10,672 nucleotides of DNA from assembly GCA_020631035.1 (NCBI GenBank), contig JAHDIA010000155.1, positions 1 to 10,672 of the forward strand. Reading direction: 5' to 3'. This DNA comes from Chitinophagales bacterium. Lineage in GTDB: Bacteria; Bacteroidota; Bacteroidia; Chitinophagales; UBA2359. Made by a program: the position numbers and the translations under genes. Below are positions 1 to 8,200 of this stretch, piece after piece. A model generated the notes under the pieces. It did not search any database and was not told the DNA's origin. It saw only the letters and a program-made list of their open reading frames with translations. The stretch's first letter is position 1, and each line of letters starts with the position of its first letter.

Positions 1-1554
1 TTTTATCTGTTGTACAAACCAATTTGCTCCGCCAATGGGCTTGCTTTCCAAATCTTGTATGAGGGTTTGCAATTTGTTGTGTCCCTTGGATGTGTTTATT
101 TTTTCTAGCAAATAACGAGAGCGGTCTAGTTTTTTGATGGCGTAGGTGAAATTGTAGTACAATGCATAGAACTTTTCAGAAATGGGCGATTTAGATTTAC
201 TGTCTTCCTTGAGGGCTTGGCGGAATAGTTTGATATTGTGTTCAAAAGTTTCGTTGGGAATGGCGCTTTTGGTTAGGTAAGAAGAACGCAGCAGCATTGT
301 ACGAGCATCAAAGTCAAAAAAAGCATTGGGATACTGGGTTTTAAAATTTAAAGTATGGATGACCTCTTCGTAATTTTGAACATAAAAATATCGGAGGGCA
401 TTGGTGTACTGTGTGGTTCCTTCTCGGTATTTGGGTGGTATTTCGTTGATGACTTTTTGGACTTCTGTTAGGGCTTTTTTTTCCGTCCATCTCTCTGATT
501 CATTTGGACTCACCATCATTCTCAACATAGCGGTACAAAGCGACTTGGCATGCATAGTCGATAGGTAAGTGCCATCGTGTAAGAGTTTGTGTTGGAAGCG
601 AACAAAATAATCTTGTCGAGCTTCTTTTTTGTGTTGCTCTTTATCACTATTCATACAAAAAGTATGCATAAAAGTGTAAATCAAGGTTCTATCTTCATTG
701 CTGATGTTCGTTTTTTGTTGCTTGTCTTTTGAAACTTTTTTTTCTGGTATCGCTACTAACTTTCTCAATAGTTCATAATGTTCTACACTTTTGTATTTGA
801 GCATCCAATAACAGGATTGGTAAATTTTGAAAATGGATTGAGTGTGTTGTGCATTATTGGACACATCTTTATTGATTGTATTGACAATCTTGTCTTGTTC
901 TAATATGTGTTCAAGCTCTTTTTTAAAAGTATCTGGAATGGTGTAATCGGTGATAAGTGAATGATTGAGTACAATGCAGTACAACTGAATTTTTTGTAGG
1001 AGGCTAAAGTCATAAAAACGCTCTATGCATTGATTGTAGTCAGGTGGATTTTTAAAATTGCTAGGGATTTTTTTTTGTTGGTATTTGTTCAATAGGTTAA
1101 TGTAAGAATCGGCAATATGGTATTGGTATTCCAAGTAATCAACCCCAAGCATATTGACTGCCAGTTTTTGGGTTTCTTTATACTCCTTGATGTACAAATC
1201 ATCTAGGTTGTTGTCTGATAAATAATCTAATAAATAAGTATTGGGTATTGTGAGTTTTTTTTGAAACTGCAAAAATGCACAATAAGATTTTAAATGTTTG
1301 TATAGTTCAGAACGAAGTGCGTTTGGGGTATTGGCTGCCAATGTTTCTTTGTGTATAGCCTTATTGATGGTGGCTTCATCCAATTCCACTTTTTCCCAAT
1401 CACATTTGGCATCTTTAAAAGCTTGTATGAGCAATGAGAAAAGTTTAAGGCATTGAGGGCTGGCATCTGTAAAATGTTTTAGATAGATGTTTCCGTACAA
1501 TAAGTTTTCTTCATTAAAAGAAGTGCATAGCTTAAAAAGAGTCGTATGAATCAT
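1..1554 (-). CDS. hypothetical helical protein, C-terminus outside window
   Basis: Reading the minus strand from the ATG at 1554-1552 gives 518 codons with no stop to the window edge, so the gene is real but cut off. It begins MIHTTLFKLCTSF and an in-frame TGA lies just upstream (1566-1564), so this is the first possible start. No signal peptide or membrane segment is visible. The composition is rich in K, L, N, Q, Y and F with few glycines and reads as a string of amphipathic helices, compatible with an alpha-solenoid/TPR-like scaffold, but no repeat consensus is clear. A charged stretch near residues 266-285 (PEKKVSKDKQQK) looks like a linker between two helical halves. The last visible residues (PIGGANWFVQQIK) may be close to the natural C-terminus. 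It is transcribed divergently from the protease operon, so a shared function is not implied. I do not recognise the family; function unknown. Confidence 0.85.
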   Translation of the reverse strand, partial: MIHTTLFKLCTSFNEENLLYGNIYLKHFTDASPQCLKLFSLLIQAFKDAKCDWEKVELDEATINKAIHKETLAANTPNALRSELYKHLKSYCAFLQFQKKLTIPNTYLLDYLSDNNLDDLYIKEYKETQKLAVNMLGVDYLEYQYHIADSYINLLNKYQQKKIPSNFKNPPDYNQCIERFYDFSLLQKIQLYCIVLNHSLITDYTIPDTFKKELEHILEQDKIVNTINKDVSNNAQHTQSIFKIYQSCYWMLKYKSVEHYELLRKLVAIPEKKVSKDKQQKTNISNEDRTLIYTFMHTFCMNSDKEQHKKEARQDYFVRFQHKLLHDGTYLSTMHAKSLCTAMLRMMVSPNESERWTEKKALTEVQKVINEIPPKYREGTTQYTNALRYFYVQNYEEVIHTLNFKTQYPNAFFDFDARTMLLRSSYLTKSAIPNETFEHNIKLFRQALKEDSKSKSPISEKFYALYYNFTYAIKKLDRSRYLLEKINTSKGHNKLQTLIQDLESKPIGGANWFVQQIK

Positions 1555-1587
1555 ATATGTATTTCAATACTTTGATTGTTATGTTTT

Positions 1588-1595
1588 TATATTTG
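1588..1595 (+). promoter_or_regulatory. candidate -7 box (TATATTTG), upstream
   Basis: TATATTTG matches the Bacteroidota housekeeping -7 consensus TAnnTTTG. A TTTG lies at 1571-1574, but the gap to the box is only 13 bp, shorter than the usual spacing to a -33 element, so the match is partial. If used, it would give a leader of about 100 nt in front of the protease gene. Confidence 0.3.
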
Positions 1596-1671
1596 CTTTA
1601 ATGTGTTGTTCGATTGCCACCTTTTCCGAGAATCGTCATTTTTTCCTCCTTTTTTTTCTAGAGGTGCTTTC

Positions 1672-1679
1672 TAGTTTTG
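1672..1679 (+). promoter_or_regulatory. candidate -7 box (TAGTTTTG) for protease operon
   Basis: TAGTTTTG fits TAnnTTTG exactly and lies 24 bp before the ATG at 1704, so transcription would start near 1684-1687 with a short leader. No good TTG/TTTG -33 element is seen at normal distance; the region upstream is a pyrimidine tract. If this promoter is used, the in-frame TTG at 1677 lies inside the promoter and cannot be the start codon. Confidence 0.45.
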
Positions 1680-1703
1680 TATCGAACAAAAACCAAAAGC
1701 ACT

Positions 1704-4700
1704 ATGCAATATACCAAGCAACACATACAATTGACAGTACTGTTAATTGTCTCCATCTTTTGGGCAATTACTGGCAATGCACAAAAATCATCTGAATCTC
1801 TAAGCTTATTGGAAAAAATAGCTACTCCTGGAAGTGATTTTCAATGCTTGAAGTTAAAAAATAGTGAGCAGCTAGACAAGGAATCCTTTCTCAAACAAGC
1901 CAAAATACTATTTAATTTTGATGAACACAATGAATTGCTGACCAAACAAACGAATGAAGATGCATTGGGCTGGGTACACCACCGACAGCAACAATATTAC
2001 AAAGGCATTCCCATTGAAGGAGCAATATACATCTTGCACGAAAAGAGTGGTGAAATACAAAAAGCAAATGGTAAGCTATTGGGTAATTTAGACAAAGAGA
2101 TCTTTCCAAGCATCGGTGAAGGGGAAGCCTTTCAAGAATTGCTCAACAGAATAGGCGCAAGTAAATATGCTTGGGAAGATGAGTTTATGGAAAATTTGCT
2201 CAAAGCAAGCAAGCAAGATAGCAGTCAAAGTTATTGTCCCCAAAGCGAATTGGTTTTTGTCTCCCCCAATTTTGATACTGAAGCAAGCAAGCAAAGACTG
2301 GCTTATAAATTTGATGTATTTTCCTTAGAACCTTATGAGAGATACTACTATTATGTAGATGCTCATACAGGGGAAACCATTTGTAAATTGACTAGAATCC
2401 ATGAAAACAGTGCCCAAGGAGTGGCACAGACCAATTATTATGGTTTGGTCAATATTATAACAGAGCCTTACAATGGTGGCTACCGACTCCATGACAATAC
2501 ACGAGGCAACGGTATTCGAACGTATAGCTCTGACAATACTTGGCAGTGGCCCGAAGTAGAAATAGAAGACAGTGACAACAACTGGACAGATAGTGAGGAT
2601 CGTACAGGATGTGAAGCGCATTGGGCATCAGAAAAAGTCTATGACTATTTTTTTGATGAACACAATAGAAAAAGCTTTGACGATGCAGGAGCTACGATCT
2701 ATTCTTGGGTAAATTATGGTGTCGATTATGTCAACGCTTTTTGGAATGGCTCTTTTATGACTTATGGCGATGGCAATGGTAGTTCTTATGGACCACTGAC
2801 TTGTTTAGATGTAGTAGGACACGAAATTACCCACGCCATTACAGAGCGAACAGCAGGCTTGATCTATTCCTACGAATCTGGGGCACTCAATGAGTCTTTC
2901 TCCGATATTTTTGGAACAGTCATTGAGTTTTATGCTGATCCAAATGGCGGAGACTGGTATATGGGAGAGGATGCAAATTACAATGGCAATGGTTTTAGAA
3001 ATATGAAAAACCCCAATACCAAAAATCATCCAGATACTTACTTGGGGGATTATTGGTATACAGGCAATCAAGATTATGGAGGGGTACACATTAATAGTGG
3101 TGTGCAAAACTTTTGGTTTTATTTATTGGCACAAGGTGGAAATGGAATCAATGACAGTGGATATATGTACAATGTCAATGGAATAGGAATGGAGAAAGCG
3201 GCCAAAATAGCTTTTCGGAATCTAACGGTTTATTTGACACCGACTTCCAATTATTACAATGCTCGTACTGGCTCGGTTCAAGCGGCAAGTGATTTGTATG
3301 GAGCCAATTCCAATGAAGTGCAACAGGTATTAAATGCTTGGTGTGCAGTTGGAGTGGGGGATTGCAATAGCAGCCCATCAGGACAATTGAGTTTGCTGAC
3401 ACCCAATGGAGGCGAGCATTGGACAGTTGGCAATACTTACAACATTCTTTGGGAAGGCTCCAATAATGTAGGACCAAATGTACGATTGGAATACTCCATC
3501 AATGGAGGAACAATGTGGTACATCATCACCACCTCAACAACCAATGATGGATTGTATAGTTGGACGATTCCCAATTATCCTTCTACCGTTTGTAAAATGA
3601 GGATCATTTCCAATGAAAACAACAATATTGTTGATGATAGTGATGCCTATTTTTCCATTGTAAGTCCTCCTACACCACCGCCACCACCACCTTCGCCAGA
3701 TCCCGTTTGCAATGCATCCGATTTGGACCTGGATTTAAGTGTTTATTTGCCTGATAATGGCTCGGTCTTTCTGTATACAGGCTTAGAGAATATGGCATTT
3801 TATTTTTGGGACTTCAATGGAGAACTTGTCGGAACAGATCATTTTTTTCAAGCAAGTTTTCCAGGTACCTATATTGTCTCTTTGGTAGATTCTTGTGGGA
3901 ACAATGCCATTGATAGCATCGAGGTTTTAACGACTACTAGCACGACCAATAATGTATGGCCAGGAGATATGAATTATGATGGAGTGGTAGACATCAAGGA
4001 CACGCCCATTTTTGGAACGATGGTAGGACTGACAGGTACATCCCGCATCAATCAAGACATAGAATGGTATCCACATCCAAGTACTGACTGGGGAACCACC
4101 ACAGATGGCGTAGACAACAAACACATAGATGCAGATGGGAATGGGCTTGTTGATTTAAATGATGGACAAGCAATTGATTCCAATTATGGTAAAAAACACA
4201 ATGAGGTAATGATTGCTCCACCCAATTCTATTGTAGAAAACAGTCCTTTTCAAATTTTCTTACAACCCATATCTGTACCCTCCTTTATAGGGAATGACAA
4301 TGTATTGGTTTGGGACATCGTCTTAGAGAATACGCTAGGAACCGACATTGCTTTTTATGGAGGTTATTTTAGTATTGATTATTATCATCCTGCCAATGTA
4401 GTGAGCAATCCACAAGTGAGTTTTGCCAATACTTGGTTGGGACCTTCCAATGAATTATTTTATATTGTTCACAATGACGAAGATGATCAGCGATTGGACA
4501 TTGGTATAACCCGTTTGGATCACCAAAACAAAATAGGCTCGGGTGTGATAGGACAACTGAGTTTGGAGATTAACCAAATGGGATTTGCGGGTGATTATGG
4601 TGTATTGAATTTGAAGGTGGGGGATATAGGCATTAACAATAGTGAATTGACTTTCCTACCTTTTGCTACACAAGAAATGCAGATTGGATTTGCACCTCTC

Positions 4701-5177
4701 GACTGTCCACCAGATTTGATGCTCAATGTAGGGACACTTCTAGATGGGACTTATCAGGCAGCCAACAGCATTGCAACCAATGGAGTCGTAAATGTAGGCA
4801 GCGGACAAGAGGTCATATTTAAGGCAAACGAAGCAGATTTAAAGGAACAGTTTGCTGTTGATTTGGGTGCCACTTTTGAAATAACAATAGACCCTTGTAG
4901 TGTCAACCTACAAACGTCTACCAATAAAAACAATGGGCAATCAAAAGAGAACAACAAAGCATTATGGACCTTCGAGTTAAATTTAAAAGAAGCCTCAGAC
5001 ATTCAATTGGAGGTAATGACTATGAAAGGTGAAAAACGACAGAACATCAACTTGGGCTATTATGAAGCGGGAACACACAGCTTAAACATAGACAAACAAG
5101 ATTTGACACAAGCACAATTGCTCATTGGAGTAATTGAAAAAACAAAACGACATTATTTTGTTTTAAAAAATAATTAA
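1704..5177 (+). CDS. secreted thermolysin-like M4 metalloprotease with dockerin-like/cohesin-like tail
   Basis: Predicted exported zinc endopeptidase of family M4 (thermolysin/bacillolysin), 1157 aa from the ATG at 1704; an in-frame TTG at 1677 only adds nine polar residues in front of the signal peptide. Domains in order: signal peptide 1-26 (hydrophobic core, cut after GNA); FTP propeptide about 60-125; PepSY about 130-220; M4 catalytic domain about 230-553. The catalytic domain has HEITH (H373, E374, H377), the third zinc ligand E397 in ESGALNES, a thermolysin-like NAFWNG, and the transition-state histidine H462 in HINSGVQN. All key residues are present, so an active enzyme is expected after propeptide removal. 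Next come a Kre9/KNH-like beta domain (558-652), a proline linker (PPTPPPPPPSPDP), an Ig/PKD-like domain (about 668-748), dockerin-like calcium loops at D755-D766 and D809-D820, a cohesin-like beta-sandwich (about 848-995), a Cys-bounded module (about 998-1064) and a C-terminal beta tail (about 1085-1157) resembling a diverged type IX secretion signal. Family M4 and zinc ligands are certain from motifs; substrate is unknown. First gene of an apparent two-gene operon with its paralogue. Confidence 0.95.
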   Translation: MQYTKQHIQLTVLLIVSIFWAITGNAQKSSESLSLLEKIATPGSDFQCLKLKNSEQLDKESFLKQAKILFNFDEHNELLTKQTNEDALGWVHHRQQQYYKGIPIEGAIYILHEKSGEIQKANGKLLGNLDKEIFPSIGEGEAFQELLNRIGASKYAWEDEFMENLLKASKQDSSQSYCPQSELVFVSPNFDTEASKQRLAYKFDVFSLEPYERYYYYVDAHTGETICKLTRIHENSAQGVAQTNYYGLVNIITEPYNGGYRLHDNTRGNGIRTYSSDNTWQWPEVEIEDSDNNWTDSEDRTGCEAHWASEKVYDYFFDEHNRKSFDDAGATIYSWVNYGVDYVNAFWNGSFMTYGDGNGSSYGPLTCLDVVGHEITHAITERTAGLIYSYESGALNESFSDIFGTVIEFYADPNGGDWYMGEDANYNGNGFRNMKNPNTKNHPDTYLGDYWYTGNQDYGGVHINSGVQNFWFYLLAQGGNGINDSGYMYNVNGIGMEKAAKIAFRNLTVYLTPTSNYYNARTGSVQAASDLYGANSNEVQQVLNAWCAVGVGDCNSSPSGQLSLLTPNGGEHWTVGNTYNILWEGSNNVGPNVRLEYSINGGTMWYIITTSTTNDGLYSWTIPNYPSTVCKMRIISNENNNIVDDSDAYFSIVSPPTPPPPPPSPDPVCNASDLDLDLSVYLPDNGSVFLYTGLENMAFYFWDFNGELVGTDHFFQASFPGTYIVSLVDSCGNNAIDSIEVLTTTSTTNNVWPGDMNYDGVVDIKDTPIFGTMVGLTGTSRINQDIEWYPHPSTDWGTTTDGVDNKHIDADGNGLVDLNDGQAIDSNYGKKHNEVMIAPPNSIVENSPFQIFLQPISVPSFIGNDNVLVWDIVLENTLGTDIAFYGGYFSIDYYHPANVVSNPQVSFANTWLGPSNELFYIVHNDEDDQRLDIGITRLDHQNKIGSGVIGQLSLEINQMGFAGDYGVLNLKVGDIGINNSELTFLPFATQEMQIGFAPLDCPPDLMLNVGTLLDGTYQAANSIATNGVVNVGSGQEVIFKANEADLKEQFAVDLGATFEITIDPCSVNLQTSTNKNNGQSKENNKALWTFELNLKEASDIQLEVMTMKGEKRQNINLGYYEAGTHSLNIDKQDLTQAQLLIGVIEKTKRHYFVLKNN

Positions 5178-5200
5178 TTAATCTACTAAACCTGAAATGT

Positions 5201-8200
5201 ATGCTAAAGAGGAATTATGTATGTAGTGTATACTTTTGGTTGATTGTTATTTGTATTTTGGATTTAAAAGCTCAAACCTCATTTGAGCCATCCGAAAAAG
5301 CAAAACAAACTTATGAACAATTAACCACCGAATCCAGTAGTTGGAACTGGATAGAACTAAAGGAAACGGAACGGATGTCTCGACCAGCCTTCCTATCAAA
5401 AAGTAGGGAACTTTTTGATTTGAATGAAGAGACAGAATTTGAAGAATTGCGTGTAAATATTCGTGAGGGATGGACGCACCATCGAATGCAACAAAGCTAC
5501 AAAGGTGTTCCTGTAGAGGGAGCGATTTATTTGTTGCACGAAAAAAATGGACAAATTTATACCGCAAATGGGGAAGTGGTAAGTGGTTTAAATTTAAATG
5601 CAATACCGAGCTTGTCAGAAGCGGAAGCTTTAAAATTATTGCTAGACCAAATCAATGCTGAAACCTATGCTTGGGAAGATCCCTCTTTTGAAGCAATGGT
5701 TAAAGTACAACAGGAAGATGAGAATGCGACCAATTATCCCAAAGGTAGTTTGGTGATAGCGGCTCCCAATGCCGACCAAATTGCAGACAACTATGTCTTG
5801 GCATATAAGTTTACTGTAGAAACACTCAAACCAATGAGCCACAAAGAATACATTGTAAATGCTCATACAGGCGAGTTGGTTTCGGTAGTGAGTTTATTGT
5901 GTCTGTGCAACAGCAATAGTGCGCTTGGGATTTGTGAAACACATTCTTATGGAATGAAAAGCATAGTCACCAATTTTGAAGACAATACCTATAAACTCTA
6001 TGATGAAGGCAGAAATATTTCGACCTATTCTGCACAAAATACCCAATCTTATGACCTTTTCAATATAGTAGACCCCGACAACAACTGGACAGATTTAGAA
6101 GACCGAACAGGCTGTGAAGCTCATTGGGTAGCCGAACAGACCTACGATTACTTTGTCAATACCTATGGGCTAGAAGGCTACAACGGATTAGGCGGAAGAT
6201 TATTGATATGGGTCAATTGGGGAGAGAACTTAAATGGAGCCTGGAGCAATGGAGGAAAGTTAATGATTGGAGATGGAGACGGTAGCACTTGGGGTCCCCT
6301 TTCGAGTATAGACATAGTTGCACACGAATATGTACACAGCATCATCAAGACTGCTGGTTCACAATTAAACTATAGATACGAATCGGGTGCATTAAATGAG
6401 TCCTTTGCCGATATTTTTGGAACAGTTGTAGAATACTACAATGATCCTAGCAACTTTGATTGGGATTTGGGGGAAGATGCGAATTTGGTGGGAGCAGCAT
6501 TGCGCTCAATGAGCGACCCCAATACTTATGGGCAGCCAGATACTTACGGTAGTGGCATAGAGAATTACTGGTTTGATATAGAGGATTGTCTATCTGCTGA
6601 TATTGGAAATGATTATTGTGGGGTACATACCAATAGTGGTGTTCAGAATTACTGGTTTTATTTGCTCTGTCAAGGAGGAAGTGGGACCAATGACAATGGA
6701 CAAAATTACAATGTATCGAGTATTGGTATCAATAAGGCAACTCAAATCGCCTACGAAAATATGATGAATTACTTAGGCCCTAATTCAGAATATGTGGATG
6801 CTTACAATGGTTCTATACAAGCTGCTACAGCATTGTATGGAGCAGATTCCGAGGAGGTGGCACAAGTACAAAATGCTTGGTGTGCAGTTGGTGTAGGACC
6901 TTGTAGCATCTCTTCAGCAGGACAACTAACACTCACTTCTCCCAACGGTGGAGAAACTTTAGGGGCAGGTTTGGTTCATCCCATCAGTTGGACGAGTAGT
7001 GGAAACATAGGCAATAGCATCAGCATAGAATATTCCATCAATGGTGGTTCCAATTGGTACAGTATTGTAGAGAGTACGCCCGTTGGTAGTGGAAGTTATG
7101 AATGGGAAATACCCGCTTACTCAAGCAATTCAGTTTTGGTACGTATCCGCTCCAATGACAACCCAACGATTTCCGATATAAGCGATGCATATTTTAGTAT
7201 GGAGGTTTGTATAGCCAATGCCGCCTTTTCAGTTAATAGTGATACCATTTGTGCAGGCAATGGCTTATTCTTCAACAATCAAAGTACAGGAGCAAATTCT
7301 TATGAATGGCGCATTAATGGAGGAAGTCCAATTGAGACCAGTCAATTGACTTATCCATTTACAGAAGCAGGAACCTATACCGTAGAATTAAAAGCAACAA
7401 AGAATGGTGTTTGTGCAGATTATGAAAGTATGAATATAGTGGTATTGCCATTGCCTGATGCAACATTTGAAATGCTGCTCTTTGGAGATGATGTTGAGTT
7501 GTTTGCTTACAACAGTATATATGGAATAGATACAAGTAGTCAAGAACTAAGCTATTATTGGAGTTTTGGTGATGGACAAAGTATGAGTGGAGAAGATTTT
7601 AGTTTTCATACCTATACAGATGAAGGAGCGTTTGATGTTTGTTTGACTGTTACTTCTGTTTGTGGTATAAATACAAGTTGTCAAACGATTAACATTGTAC
7701 ATACCTATGGTTGTATGAATTACTATGCCTGCAATTATGATCCAGATGCCATATTCGACGATGGCAGTTGTGAGTATACAAGTTGTGGAGGCGGGAGTTG
7801 CTTGGTGTCAGATTCCCTTGCCTTGATTGCTATTTACAATGCAACAGATGGAGCAAATTGGAATAGACTCTGGAATTTATCTCAAGCCGTAGCTACTTGG
7901 CCTGGAGTTGTAGTAAGTGAAGATGGATGTAGGGTGGTGGAATTAAATTTAAGTGGAAGAGGCTTGAGTGGAAGTATTCCTACAGAATTGGGTGATTTGA
8001 CGAGCTTGACACGTATCAATATGAATGCTAGTGAATTAAGTGGTAATATCCCATCATCATTGGGCAATTTGTTAAATTTAGAATATTTGTACTTAGATTA
8101 CAATATCTTAAGTGGTAGTATCCCACCAGAATTGGGCAACTTGTCCAATTTGAAAACCTTGAAGTTAAGTGGTAATTACTTGAGCGGTAGTATCCCCGCA

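Larger units (their letters stand above)
1555..1703. other. divergent intergenic region
   Basis: This 149-bp gap separates the leftward helical-protein gene from the rightward protease operon and must hold both promoters. It is AT-rich with a pyrimidine-rich stretch at about 1636-1658. Two rightward TAnnTTTG boxes are visible (1588-1595 and 1672-1679). I see no equivalent CAAAnnTA box for the leftward gene, no strong inverted repeat and no RNA gene. Confidence 0.7.

Noticed and set aside
1601..1795. 64-codon open frame starting at ATG 1601, plus strand
   Set aside because: It overlaps the promoter and the signal-peptide region of the first protease in another frame and has no protein-like features.
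5197..5226. Alternative ATG at 5197 just before the second protease start
   Set aside because: It is in another frame and meets a stop (TAG) after nine codons; the ATG at 5201 leads directly into the signal peptide.
5231..5238. TACTTTTG, matching the TAnnTTTG promoter box
   Set aside because: It lies inside the signal-peptide coding region of the second protease, after its start codon, so it cannot drive the full-length gene; chance match in AT-rich DNA is likely.
5247..5603. 118-codon minus-strand open frame inside the second protease
   Set aside because: It lies opposite the conserved propeptide coding sequence and has no features of its own.
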